Source of the DNA: Chryseobacterium sp. ON_d1
GTDB taxonomy: Bacteria > Bacteroidota > Bacteroidia > Flavobacteriales > Weeksellaceae
DNA: 64,000 bases
Direction of reading: 5' to 3'
Assembly: GCF_006829085.1 (NCBI RefSeq)
Contig: NZ_BJTC01000002.1
Location: forward strand, 124,001-188,000
The notes beneath the pieces are model-generated. The model searched no databases and had not been told where the DNA came from. It was given only the letters and a program-made list of their open reading frames with translations. Positions 1 to 8,899 of this stretch are shown here, in pieces. The position numbers and the translations under genes were made by a program. Every line of letters begins with the position of its first letter. Position 1 is the stretch's first letter.

Positions 1-47
1 ATTGTGGAAAGATCCTTACATTTGTTATACAAATAATCATAAAAGCA

Positions 48-593
48 ATGACGATGAAGATTAAGAAGACAGCGTTTCCTGAAAACTCCATTTTATCCTC
101 AGGAAAAAAAGATTTCGATTATATTGATAGCTTTAAAGGAGAGCTGACAGATACCCATCGGAATATCGATATTTCAGAAATCGGAAAAGCTTTCTTTACA
201 AGCGGACCAAAATGGGGAAAGAAAATGTTTGCTTTCAGAAATAAAGTAGTGGGATTATTCGGGTTAAAGACAGGTTCTGAAACAGAAAAACAGCAAACGG
301 AGAAAGATTTTAAATGTGAAATAGGAGAACACGCAGGAATTTTCACGGTATTTGATAAAACCAGTAATGAAATCATTCTGGGGGAAGATGACAGGCATCT
401 GAATTTCAGGGTTTCTCTTTTAGTTGACAGGAATAAAAAAGATCCGGATAAAAATTTCCTTACCATATCCACTACTGTGAAGTTTCATAACTGGATGGGG
501 ATCCTCTATTTCCTGCCCGTCCGACCCTTTCATAAACTGATTGTACCCGCTATGCTGAAAAATATGATTGGCCAGCTGGAAAGCAAAAAATAA
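48..593 (+). CDS. DUF2867-like hypothetical protein
   Basis: A 181-residue soluble protein. The C-terminal half (ILGEDDRHLNFRVSL, then a TTVKFHNWMG segment and a basic LVPAM-like tail) resembles the DUF2867 family, whose function is unknown. There is no signal peptide. A hydrophobic stretch near residues 148-170 (GILYFLPVRPFHKLIVPAML) is typical of the family and may contact a membrane or ligand. A TACATTTG -7 box lies at 17-24, so the gene may have its own promoter, but the -33 region is not convincing. A second in-frame ATG is at 54. The family call rests on recalled motif similarity. Confidence 0.7.
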   Translation: MTMKIKKTAFPENSILSSGKKDFDYIDSFKGELTDTHRNIDISEIGKAFFTSGPKWGKKMFAFRNKVVGLFGLKTGSETEKQQTEKDFKCEIGEHAGIFTVFDKTSNEIILGEDDRHLNFRVSLLVDRNKKDPDKNFLTISTTVKFHNWMGILYFLPVRPFHKLIVPAMLKNMIGQLESKK

Positions 594-1046
594 AATAGTT
601 ACTTCAAAAGAGAAAGTAAGAGTTCTCTCATTAAAGTTGTTTAAATTTTACCCAACCACAAAAGTCACAAAAGGATTCATTTTAAAACACTTGAGTTTAC
701 TTAAGTAGAGTTAAAATGATACCGCAGAAAAATTCACACATAAGATGAAAGTCAAAGAATTTCACAAAACTTAAGGGATGTGTTACAGATAAGGCTTGGT
801 GATGAAAAACTTAAGTGTTTAAAAACTTTCGTGTCTGAAATAATGAATTTAAAAGTTTAAACAACCTCATTTTAAAGATATTCGTGAAAATTTTAATCAT
901 TAAAATAAATTTTACCTGCTTTTGTATACCAGCAAATTTAAAAGGCTTAAAATTCTATAGCTGCTCTTCTCACCGTACAATAAAAGTTAGGAAAAAATGA
1001 TTTTTAAAATTCGGATAATTTTGGACAATTTTGTACTTTTGTATGT
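594..1046. other. Intergenic region with nested inverted repeats
   Basis: These 453 bp contain no plausible gene. Between 636 and 865 there is an outer inverted repeat (GTTGTTTAAA at 636-645, TTTAAACAAC at 856-865). An inner, longer imperfect inverted repeat lies at 680-698 and 807-825 with about 17 of 19 positions matching. The rest is AT-rich. A TACTTTTG -7 box at 1034-1041 leads into parE. No -33 TTG sits at the usual distance. Confidence 0.7.
636..865. repeat. Nested inverted-repeat element, possibly MITE-like or a dispersed intergenic repeat
   Basis: The outer arms are 636-645 and 856-865 (perfect 10 bp, weaker similarity just outside). The inner arms are 680-698 and 807-825 (CACTTGAGTTT against AAACTTAAGTG at the core). 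The block is about 230 bp and has no ORF. Nested symmetry of this kind suggests a folded transcript or a small non-autonomous element. Only one copy is visible here, so its repetitive nature is inferred. Confidence 0.5.
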
Positions 1047-1061
1047 TTGCTGAAATCATAT

Positions 1062-2948
1062 ATGTCACAAGAAATAAATCCAACCTATTCCGAAGATAAT
1101 ATCAGAACCCTCGATTGGCAGGAACACATCCGTCTGCGCCCCGGCATGTATATCGGGAAGCTGGGTGATGGTTCTTCCGCTGACGATGGTATTTATATCC
1201 TTTTAAAAGAAATCCTTGATAACTCTATTGATGAGTTCAGGATGCGGGCCGGAAAAAGAATTGAAATAAAGCTGGACGACGGCAAAGTTACCATTCGTGA
1301 CTTTGGGCGTGGGATTCCATTGGGGAAAGTCGTTGACGCCGTTTCAAAAATGAATACCGGTGGTAAATACGATAGTAAGGCGTTTAAAAAATCTGTAGGA
1401 TTGAACGGAGTCGGTACCAAAGCCGTAAATGCTCTTTCTGACTACTTCAGAGTCCGTTCTTTCCGTGATGGGAAAATGAAAGCTGCTGAATTCTCCCGCG
1501 GAATGATCAAAGAAAATTTTGATGAGAAAGAGACTTCAGACAGAAACGGTACTGAAATTTCCTTTATTCCTGATGGAGAAATCTTCCTTCATTTCAAGTA
1601 CAGAAAAGAGTATATCGAAAGAATGCTCCGTAATTATGCTTATCTGAATCCGGGACTAAAAATTCTTTTCAACGGGGAAACATATTATTCTGAAAACGGT
1701 CTTAAAGACCTTTTAGAAGAGGAGCTGGAAAGTGATATCCTTTATCCGATCGTTCATCTGAAGGATGATGATATTGAGGTGGCCATTACCCATTCAGACA
1801 AATCGCAGACAGAGACCTATTTCTCTTTTGTGAACGGACAGAATACAACACAGGGTGGAACGCACCTTAATGCATTCCGTGAGGCATACGTGAAAACGGT
1901 TCGTGAATTTTTCAATAAAAGCTTTGATGCTTCTGATATCAGGAAATCGATTATTGCAGCGATTTCAATCAACGTAGAAGAGCCGGTATTCGAATCCCAG
2001 ACCAAAACAAAATTAGGATCCAATGATATGGGACCTAACGGGCCTACTGTAAGAACATTTATTATAGATTTCCTAAAGAGCAAACTGGACAATTTCTTAC
2101 ACAAGAATCCGGAAATAGCAGAAGCGATCCAGAGAAAAATATTAATTTCCGAAAGAGAAAGAAAAGAACTTTCCGGAATCCAGAAATTAGCAAGAGAAAG
2201 AGCAAAAAAGGTCTCTCTTCACAATAAAAAACTTCGTGACTGCAGACAGCATTATAACGATCAGAAAGCCGAAAGGAAAGGAGATACCCAGATTTTCATT
2301 ACCGAGGGAGATTCTGCATCCGGATCTATTACAAAATCAAGGGATGTCGAAACGCAGGCCGTATTTTCACTGAAAGGTAAACCGCTGAACTGTTATGGTC
2401 TTACCAAGAAAGTGGTCTATGAAAACGAAGAGTTTAACCTTCTCCAGGCCGCTTTGAATATTGAAGAAAGTCTTGAAGACCTGAGATACAATCAGGTAAT
2501 TATCGCTACTGATGCCGATGTGGATGGGATGCACATCCGCTTGCTGATGATTACTTTCTTTCTGCAGTTCTTTCCGGATCTCATTAAAAACGGACACCTT
2601 TATATCCTTCAGACTCCACTGTTCAGAGTAAGGAATAAAAAAGAAACAAGATACTGTTATACAGAAGCAGAAAGGGTAAAAGCACTGAATGAGCTGGGGA
2701 AGAATCCTGAAATTACACGATTCAAAGGACTTGGAGAGATTTCACCGGATGAGTTTAAACATTTTATCGGAAAAGATATCCGCTTAGAGCCTGTTGTGGT
2801 TGGGAAAGACCAAACCATAGATCAGCTTCTGGAGTTTTATATGGGGAAAAACACACCCGACAGACAGACGTTCATTCTTGAAAACCTTGTTGTAGAAGAT
2901 GATACAGATATTGATAAAAAAGAAATTCTAAATGAAGTAGAAAACTAG
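1062..2948 (+). CDS. parE: DNA topoisomerase IV subunit B
   Basis: ATPase subunit of a type IIA topoisomerase that, with the A subunit, decatenates and relaxes DNA. Of 628 residues, the N-terminal GHKL ATPase shows EILDNSIDE (Glu50/Asn54), RDFGRGIP (from residue 79) and GLNGVGTK (113-120). The TOPRIM domain shows EGDSAS (Glu415) and DADVDG (Asp484/486/488), followed by RFKGLGE. The length lacks the large TOPRIM insertion of Gram-negative GyrB, which favours ParE. An upstream TTG at 1047 gives a five-residue extension, but ATG 1062 starts the family-like MSQEINP sequence. The parC-type gene follows after one small gene. Separation from GyrB is by length and context only. Confidence 0.93.
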   Translation: MSQEINPTYSEDNIRTLDWQEHIRLRPGMYIGKLGDGSSADDGIYILLKEILDNSIDEFRMRAGKRIEIKLDDGKVTIRDFGRGIPLGKVVDAVSKMNTGGKYDSKAFKKSVGLNGVGTKAVNALSDYFRVRSFRDGKMKAAEFSRGMIKENFDEKETSDRNGTEISFIPDGEIFLHFKYRKEYIERMLRNYAYLNPGLKILFNGETYYSENGLKDLLEEELESDILYPIVHLKDDDIEVAITHSDKSQTETYFSFVNGQNTTQGGTHLNAFREAYVKTVREFFNKSFDASDIRKSIIAAISINVEEPVFESQTKTKLGSNDMGPNGPTVRTFIIDFLKSKLDNFLHKNPEIAEAIQRKILISERERKELSGIQKLARERAKKVSLHNKKLRDCRQHYNDQKAERKGDTQIFITEGDSASGSITKSRDVETQAVFSLKGKPLNCYGLTKKVVYENEEFNLLQAALNIEESLEDLRYNQVIIATDADVDGMHIRLLMITFFLQFFPDLIKNGHLYILQTPLFRVRNKKETRYCYTEAERVKALNELGKNPEITRFKGLGEISPDEFKHFIGKDIRLEPVVVGKDQTIDQLLEFYMGKNTPDRQTFILENLVVEDDTDIDKKEILNEVEN

Positions 2949-3075
2949 GAATTTTATAGGAGAACTTAGAACCAGAGCTCTGTTAGTGAATACAAAACAG
3001 ATATATTGATAAAAAACACATTTTGGATGAAGTAAGAATTATAAGAATTATAAAACTTACACAACCAAAAAATCA

Positions 3076-3552
3076 ATGAGACTAAGTAACCGTAATAAAG
3101 TATCTATTTATAACTCGCTAAGTACTATCCTTTTTATGATGATGGTATTTGGAGTCATTGTTTTTGCTGCTAATGAGTACAGATTCAATGCGTTAGGAAA
3201 TGAAAGCTATTTGCTGATCATTGTTCCTTTTCTGTTGCTGCTTATCTTTTATACTTGCGGGCGGCAGATTTTTGAATATGACAGTGATGGTGAGGCGCTG
3301 AACTTTAAGAACAGGAATATCATTCCTTTTTTAGACAAACCTCTTCATGATGAGTTTCCGAAATATAAGCTTATAAAATATGATATAATCAGTATTTTAT
3401 TTATCAAAAGATTATACATTACTGTTTCAAGTAAGAATAATGGTTCCACTATACTTAAGTACCAGATTTCTTATCTGAGCAAAAAAGAAATAAACGATTT
3501 AAAACTCTCTCTGAATAAAGTAGTGAAAGCTAATAAGGAGAAAAAAGATTAA
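3076..3552 (+). CDS. Small membrane protein between the topoisomerase IV genes
   Basis: A 158-residue protein that I do not recognise. It has two hydrophobic helices, roughly residues 14-32 and 45-61, then a soluble C-terminal portion of about 95 residues rich in Lys, Ile and Ser. A likely topology is two membrane passes with a cytoplasmic tail resembling bacterial PH-like or DUF-type domains, but no motif is decisive. It ends only 6 bp before parC and starts 127 bp after parE, so all three are probably co-transcribed. The ATG at 3076 is the natural start. A role with the topoisomerase is not implied by the sequence. Confidence 0.7.
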   Translation: MRLSNRNKVSIYNSLSTILFMMMVFGVIVFAANEYRFNALGNESYLLIIVPFLLLLIFYTCGRQIFEYDSDGEALNFKNRNIIPFLDKPLHDEFPKYKLIKYDIISILFIKRLYITVSSKNNGSTILKYQISYLSKKEINDLKLSLNKVVKANKEKKD

Positions 3553-3558
3553 AAACAG

Positions 3559-6150
3559 ATGACGACAGAAGAATATTCGCATGAGGGTGAAAGCTTGAAA
3601 AAAGTTTCCGGTTTGTATAAAGACTGGTTTCTGGATTATGCTTCCTATGTAATTTTGGATAGAGCTATCCCTTCGGTATATGACGGTTTGAAACCCGTTC
3701 AGCGGAGAATTATGCACTCTATGCGGGAACTGGAAGACGGCCGCTACAATAAGGTGGCCAATATCGTGGGAAATACCATGAAATATCATCCGCATGGAGA
3801 TGCTTCCATTACAGATGCCATGGTACAGATCGGGCAGAAAGAACTGTTGATAGATACTCAGGGAAACTGGGGTAATATTTATACCGGAGACTCGGCTGCT
3901 GCGGCAAGATATATTGAAGCAAGGCTGACTCCTTTTGCCCTGGAAGTAGTCTTTAATCCTAAAACGACAGAATGGACAAAGTCTTATGACGGGAGAAACA
4001 ATGAACCTGTTGATCTGCCGGTAAAATTCCCTCTGCTTCTTGCACAAGGAGTAGAAGGTATCGGAGTAGGTCTGTCCACTAAAATTCTTCCGCATAACTT
4101 CAATGAGCTCATCAACGCATCTGTAGCGTATTTAAAAGGTAAGAAATTTGAACTGTATCCGGACTTCCTAACAGCAGGCTATCTGGATGTTTCAGAATAT
4201 AATGACGGACATAGAGGCGGAAAAGTAAGAGCCAGAGCAAAAATTACCCAGACGGATAAGCATACTTTGGTTATTTCTGAACTTCCTTACTCCAAAACAA
4301 CAACCGATCTTATTGACTCTATTTTAAAAGCCAATGAGAAAGGAAAGATCAAAATTAAAAAGATTGAGGACAATACTTCAGATAAAGTAGAAATTCTGAT
4401 CCATATTCATAATGATGTTTCTCCGGATAAGACCATTGATGCACTGTATGCATTTACCGATTGCCAGGTGACAATCTCTCCAAATGCCTGTGTGATTGTA
4501 GGAGATAAACCTATGTTCATGAATGTTTCTGAAATTCTGAAAATGAATACGGATCATACAGTATCATTGCTTAAGAAAGAGCTGGAAATTGAACTCCATG
4601 AACTTCAGGAAAGCTGGCATTTCTCCTCATTGGAAAGAATTTTCATTGAGAACAGAATCTACCATGATATTGAAGAGGTGAAAACCTGGGAAGAGGTACT
4701 GAAGACCATTGATGCCGGATTAAAACCCCACACCAAACATCTTTTAAGAGCGGTTACAGAAGATGATATCTTAAAACTTACCGAGATCAGAATCAAAAGA
4801 ATTTCAAGATTTGATTTAGATAAATTTAAAGAAAATATTGCAGCTCTGGAAGGCAAAATAGAACAGGTGAAATACAACCTTGCCAATCTGATCGCCTATG
4901 CTATTGATTATTATTTAAATATTCAGAAAAAATACGGAAAAGATAAGCAGAGAAAAACTGAGCTTAGGATCTTTGACACCATTGATGCTACAAAAGTAGC
5001 TGTAGCTAACGAAAAATTCTATGCAAATTTTGAAGAAGGCTTCATTGGTACATCCCTGAAGAAAGATCAATATCTGTTTGACTGTTCTGATATTGATGAT
5101 ATTATCACATTCAGAAAAGACGGAAGTATGAAAGTGGTAAAAGTGGAAGCCAAAACCTTCATCGGAAAAGATATCCTGCATGTTGCCGTATGGAAGAAAA
5201 ACGATAAAAGAACAGTATATAATATGATCTACCGTGAAGGGAGAGAAGGGCCATATTATATGAAACGTTTCTCCGTAACAGGAGTGACCAGGAATACAGA
5301 TTATCCTTTAGCTTCAGATAAAAAAGGTTCGGAAACCCTTTATTTTTCGGCAAATCCTAATGGAGAAGCAGAAACGGTAACCGTACTTTTAAAACCTAAT
5401 CCAAGAATCAGAAAGAACAAAATGGAGATCAACTTTTCTGATCTTGCCATCAAAGGGCGCGATTCCAAAGGAAATCTGGTGACAAAATATGCTGTGAAGA
5501 AAGTAGATATGAAAGAGGAAGGGGTTTCTACCCTCGCTCCAAGAAAGATCTGGTTTGATGATACTGTAAGAAGGCTGAATGCAGATGCAAGAGGTACGCT
5601 GCTGGGAAGTTTCAAAGGAGATGACAAAATCCTTACAATCAACACCAATGGCGAAGTAAAGCTGGTTTCATTTGATCTTGGCAACCGTTTTGATGATGAG
5701 TATCTGGTATTGGAAAAATGGAAACCTGAACAGCCGATTACCTGTATCTATTACGATGGAGAAAAGGATATTTACTTCATCAAGAGATTTTTACTGGAAA
5801 ATACAGTGAATGTACAGACTTTCATGCCCTCTGAGCATCCTAAATCATTTATTGAAAATGTGATTGTTGCCAACGATGCCACTGCTGAAATTATTTTCGC
5901 AAAAGATAAAGGAAAAGAACGCGAACCGGAAACTGTAAATATTGATGAATTCATAGCGGTAAAAGGAATAAAAGCCATTGGAAACCAGTTTACCAAATTC
6001 AAAGTAAAAGCAATCAATATTACGGTTCCAGAACCCGTGGAAGAAGAACCGGAGGTTTATGAAGATCCAGAACCTGCAGGAGATCCAGATGAAGACGGTG
6101 GAATTATTGGTGATCTGTTTCAGGAGGACGGAAGTAATGAGAATGAATAG
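3559..6150 (+). CDS. parC: DNA topoisomerase IV subunit A
   Basis: The DNA breakage-reunion subunit partnering ParE. In 863 residues the N-terminal part carries the winged-helix CAP region with GLKPVQRR (44-50) and the YHPHGD motif (76-81). The catalytic tyrosine is Tyr118 in AARYIEARLTP, preceded by Arg117. A coiled-coil arm lies in the 330-450 region. The C-terminal beta-pinwheel-like region is followed by a strongly acidic tail (EPVEEEPEVYEDPEPAGDP and onward). I see no GyrA box of the QRRGGKG type, which supports ParC over GyrA. The ATG at 3559 lies 6 bp after the upstream small membrane protein. Confidence 0.93.
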   Translation: MTTEEYSHEGESLKKVSGLYKDWFLDYASYVILDRAIPSVYDGLKPVQRRIMHSMRELEDGRYNKVANIVGNTMKYHPHGDASITDAMVQIGQKELLIDTQGNWGNIYTGDSAAAARYIEARLTPFALEVVFNPKTTEWTKSYDGRNNEPVDLPVKFPLLLAQGVEGIGVGLSTKILPHNFNELINASVAYLKGKKFELYPDFLTAGYLDVSEYNDGHRGGKVRARAKITQTDKHTLVISELPYSKTTTDLIDSILKANEKGKIKIKKIEDNTSDKVEILIHIHNDVSPDKTIDALYAFTDCQVTISPNACVIVGDKPMFMNVSEILKMNTDHTVSLLKKELEIELHELQESWHFSSLERIFIENRIYHDIEEVKTWEEVLKTIDAGLKPHTKHLLRAVTEDDILKLTEIRIKRISRFDLDKFKENIAALEGKIEQVKYNLANLIAYAIDYYLNIQKKYGKDKQRKTELRIFDTIDATKVAVANEKFYANFEEGFIGTSLKKDQYLFDCSDIDDIITFRKDGSMKVVKVEAKTFIGKDILHVAVWKKNDKRTVYNMIYREGREGPYYMKRFSVTGVTRNTDYPLASDKKGSETLYFSANPNGEAETVTVLLKPNPRIRKNKMEINFSDLAIKGRDSKGNLVTKYAVKKVDMKEEGVSTLAPRKIWFDDTVRRLNADARGTLLGSFKGDDKILTINTNGEVKLVSFDLGNRFDDEYLVLEKWKPEQPITCIYYDGEKDIYFIKRFLLENTVNVQTFMPSEHPKSFIENVIVANDATAEIIFAKDKGKEREPETVNIDEFIAVKGIKAIGNQFTKFKVKAINITVPEPVEEEPEVYEDPEPAGDPDEDGGIIGDLFQEDGSNENE

Positions 6151-6193
6151 AGCATAATGCCTTTTCATAGATAACATAAAAAACAGACAGACG

Positions 6194-6835
6194 ATGGATA
6201 TAATTGTTTTAATTATCATTGCAGCCACATGTATCTTTAGCTATATGGGGTTTAACAATACAGCATTATTTGAAAAATATAAATTTAATGTTGGGGCCAT
6301 TGCTAACCGTAAAGAGTATATAAGGCTTATCAGTTCAGCATTTTTACATGCCGACTTTATGCACTTGTTTTTTAATATGCTTTCCCTGTATTTTTTCCAG
6401 GAAGTAGTCATTAATTTCTTTGGTGAAACAGGATTTTTGATTCTTTATTTCGGATCCATGATCCTTGGGAATTTATTCAGTCTGCAGATCTATAAAAACC
6501 AACCCTGGTATTCAGCAATTGGGGCTTCAGGGGCTGTTTCGGGAATTATTTTTGCTTCTATAGCAATGGCGCCGAATGAGATCAGTGTGAATTTCCTTCC
6601 GGGATGGCTATTTGGAACTTTATATTTCGGATACTCCGTTTATATGATGCTGAATCCAAAACAATGGGATAACCTGGGCCATGCGGCACACCTTGGAGGT
6701 GCTTTTTTCGGACTTGTTTATTCTATTGCAATGCATCCGCAGCAAGCGATGAACAATATGGTGTTTTTAGGAATTATGTCGCTTCCGTTAATTTATTTAG
6801 GATATGAAATTTTTGTAAGGAAGCGAATAGGATAA
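6194..6835 (+). CDS. Rhomboid family intramembrane serine protease
   Basis: A 213-residue polytopic membrane protein. The rhomboid catalytic serine is in GASG (Ser112). The partner histidine is in GHAAHLGG, with His166 the likely catalytic residue. A HADFMHLFFNML segment (52-63) corresponds to the TM2 region with its conserved His and Asn. About six helices are visible and there is no extra domain, so this is a minimal rhomboid cleaving transmembrane substrates. It begins 43 bp after parC and may be read through from it. The following AraC gene is 31 bp downstream. The substrate is unknown. Confidence 0.92.
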   Translation: MDIIVLIIIAATCIFSYMGFNNTALFEKYKFNVGAIANRKEYIRLISSAFLHADFMHLFFNMLSLYFFQEVVINFFGETGFLILYFGSMILGNLFSLQIYKNQPWYSAIGASGAVSGIIFASIAMAPNEISVNFLPGWLFGTLYFGYSVYMMLNPKQWDNLGHAAHLGGAFFGLVYSIAMHPQQAMNNMVFLGIMSLPLIYLGYEIFVRKRIG

Positions 6836-6866
6836 AAGACTATTTTTAAATAAAATATCAAAACCA

Positions 6867-7955
6867 ATGAACACATCAGAGTTAAACAGTTTCATCGTGA
6901 TACTTATCTATGGTTCATTGGTTTTGCTTTCTCTGCTGAAGCTGGCCAATCCTTTAAAAGTAAACCGTAAAGCCAATTTCTGGTTCGGAATATTCCTTTT
7001 TTTGTGGTCTACCTTCTGGCTGGATGAGGTTCTGTTTCTGGTAACAGGCTCAGCAGTGGACTTCCATTCCCTTTTTTGGGTAAGATGTATTCAGTTTTTC
7101 ACACCGATTGTTTTCTACTTCAGTGTACTGTTCTATACAAATCCTTCCTTTACTTTTAAAATCACGGATGTAAAATTTTTGTTGCTTCCCGCAGCATTTC
7201 TGCTTTGTCTTATATTGATCAGACTGGGTTATAAAGCACCGTTTGAATCTCTGAGCATTATTTTGATCCTGATTCAGGCACTCTTTTATACGGCTCTTTC
7301 TTATGTTACGATCAGAAAGCACCAGAAGAAGATTCAGCAGTTTTCTTCCAATACGGAAGGCATCAATCTGAACTGGCTGGAGTTTATCATTCTGGTAATG
7401 CTTATTGTGAACATTATCTACATCATTTACAACCGTTTTTATGATCCCAAATCACTCAATTTCTTTATCAATAGCGTTTTTTTATTGGTTATTTATTGTG
7501 TAGGATACTATTCTCTGAAGCAGGAAGAGATCTATCCGTTAGAAGAAAAACAGAGAGAGGAGCTTATCTCTATCAGTGAAGATAACGGTGCTGAAGAAGT
7601 AAAAAGAAAGCTGATTTCTGATGAAGAGTTGCTGAAGATTAAATTATCACTGGAAAAAATAATGGAAATACAGAAACCCTATCTTGACAGTGAACTGAAT
7701 CTGATTAAGCTGGCAGAGATGCTCTCAGTTTCTACCCACCATTTGTCGTATGTCATCAATACAGGTTTTGAAAAGAATTTCTTCCAGTATGTGAATGAGT
7801 TCAGAGTAGAGTATGCCAAAAAACTTCTGAAAGAACCCAACAGTAAATTATCTATTCTTGGAATTGCTTACGAGTCCGGATTCAACTCCAAAACCTCATT
7901 TAATACCACCTTTAAAAAAATGACAGGACAGACTCCTTCTGAGTTCAAAAAATAA
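6867..7955 (+). CDS. AraC-family regulator with a multi-pass membrane N-terminus
   Basis: A 362-residue protein. Roughly residues 8-215 form about seven hydrophobic helices with little else. A charged linker follows, then a C-terminal AraC/XylS DNA-binding domain (about 265-362). This contains LAEMLSVSTHHLSYVIN as the first helix-turn-helix and LGIAYESGFNSKTSFNTTFKK followed by TGQTPSEFKK as the second. Membrane-tethered AraC regulators are common in Flavobacteriia. A paralogue with the same layout is at 44118-45245. The inferred role is transcription control in response to a membrane or lipophilic signal. No target is evident, and the gene sits between the rhomboid and SDR genes. Confidence 0.88.
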   Translation: MNTSELNSFIVILIYGSLVLLSLLKLANPLKVNRKANFWFGIFLFLWSTFWLDEVLFLVTGSAVDFHSLFWVRCIQFFTPIVFYFSVLFYTNPSFTFKITDVKFLLLPAAFLLCLILIRLGYKAPFESLSIILILIQALFYTALSYVTIRKHQKKIQQFSSNTEGINLNWLEFIILVMLIVNIIYIIYNRFYDPKSLNFFINSVFLLVIYCVGYYSLKQEEIYPLEEKQREELISISEDNGAEEVKRKLISDEELLKIKLSLEKIMEIQKPYLDSELNLIKLAEMLSVSTHHLSYVINTGFEKNFFQYVNEFRVEYAKKLLKEPNSKLSILGIAYESGFNSKTSFNTTFKKMTGQTPSEFKK

Positions 7956-8066
7956 GTTCCGGTTTATAATTTTTTACTTTTTTTATTTGTAATATTTTGA
8001 TTGTCAAATTTTTAAATATATACATTCTCTGTATTGAAAATCAGTTCTTTCAGATAATACAGAACA

Positions 8067-8094
8067 TTTGAGGGTGTTTTTCATGATAGCTTTG
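8067..8094 (+). promoter_or_regulatory. Candidate promoter of the SDR-epimerase pair
   Basis: A TAGCTTTG box (8087-8094) fits the Bacteroidota -7 consensus TAnnTTTG and lies 19 bp before the start codon. TTTG at 8067-8070 could be the -33 element, but its 16 bp spacer is short. Confidence 0.4.
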
Positions 8095-8113
8095 TACCGT
8101 AAAATTTACATTT

Positions 8114-8899
8114 ATGGATACTAAAGAATCATATGCTGTTGTTACAGGAGCAAGCCAGGGACTTGGCAAAGCATTCGCAGAGCATCTGGCCAGGAAAAAA
8201 ATTAATGTTGTTCTTGTAAGTCTTCCGGATCAGAACCTCCGGGAGCTTTCCAAAGTATTGGAGCAGGAGTATGAAATAAAAGCCCGTTATTATGAAACCG
8301 ACCTTTCTATTCATGAGAATGTCATGAAACTGACAGAGTGGCTTAACAGATCTTTTAATATCTATATCCTGATCAACAATGCAGGACTCGGTGGGACTAA
8401 AAAATTCACAGAGGCATCTTCTGACTATATTAATACCATTTTGCAGGTTAATGTTGCGGCCACTTCTTTGATTACCCATCAGCTTCTCCCCAATCTTTTA
8501 AAGCAGCCGGAAGCCTATATTCTGAACGTTTCAAGCATGGCAGCTTTCTCTCCGATAGGTTTCAAAACAGTATATCCTGCCTCCAAAACTTTTATTCATT
8601 CATTTTCAAGAGGATTGTATGAGGAATTGAAACATACCAATGTTTTTGTAAGCGTTGTCAATCCGGGTGCTATGAAAACCAATACGGATGTTTGTAGAAG
8701 AATAGAAAAACAGGGATTTATGGGGAGACTTACACTTTTGAACCCTGATAAAGTTGCATCATACTGTATTCGTCAATTGTTTAAAAAAGATTCCGTAATT
8801 ATGGTGAACCCAATAAGCTGGCTGATAATGAAAATTTTACCGATATGGATAAAACTGCCATTGATGACCCAGGCTATAAAAAGAGAAATTGAAGCATGA
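8114..8899 (+). CDS. Short-chain dehydrogenase/reductase
   Basis: A 261-residue classical SDR. The Rossmann glycine motif TGASQGLG is at 11-18, the NNAG motif at 88-91, the catalytic serine in NVSS (about 140), and YPASK places Tyr154 and Lys158. The C-terminal part is hydrophobic (about 230-250), as in membrane-associated ketoacyl or steroid-like reductases. Substrate and NAD/NADP preference cannot be read. Its stop codon overlaps the start of the next gene by four bases (8896-8899), so the two are translationally coupled and probably act in one pathway, perhaps lipid or sterol-like metabolism. Confidence 0.9.
   Translation: MDTKESYAVVTGASQGLGKAFAEHLARKKINVVLVSLPDQNLRELSKVLEQEYEIKARYYETDLSIHENVMKLTEWLNRSFNIYILINNAGLGGTKKFTEASSDYINTILQVNVAATSLITHQLLPNLLKQPEAYILNVSSMAAFSPIGFKTVYPASKTFIHSFSRGLYEELKHTNVFVSVVNPGAMKTNTDVCRRIEKQGFMGRLTLLNPDKVASYCIRQLFKKDSVIMVNPISWLIMKILPIWIKLPLMTQAIKREIEA

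Noticed and set aside
1047..1061. TTG start for parE
   Set aside because: It adds five residues directly behind a -7 box, and ATG 1062 begins the family-like N-terminus.
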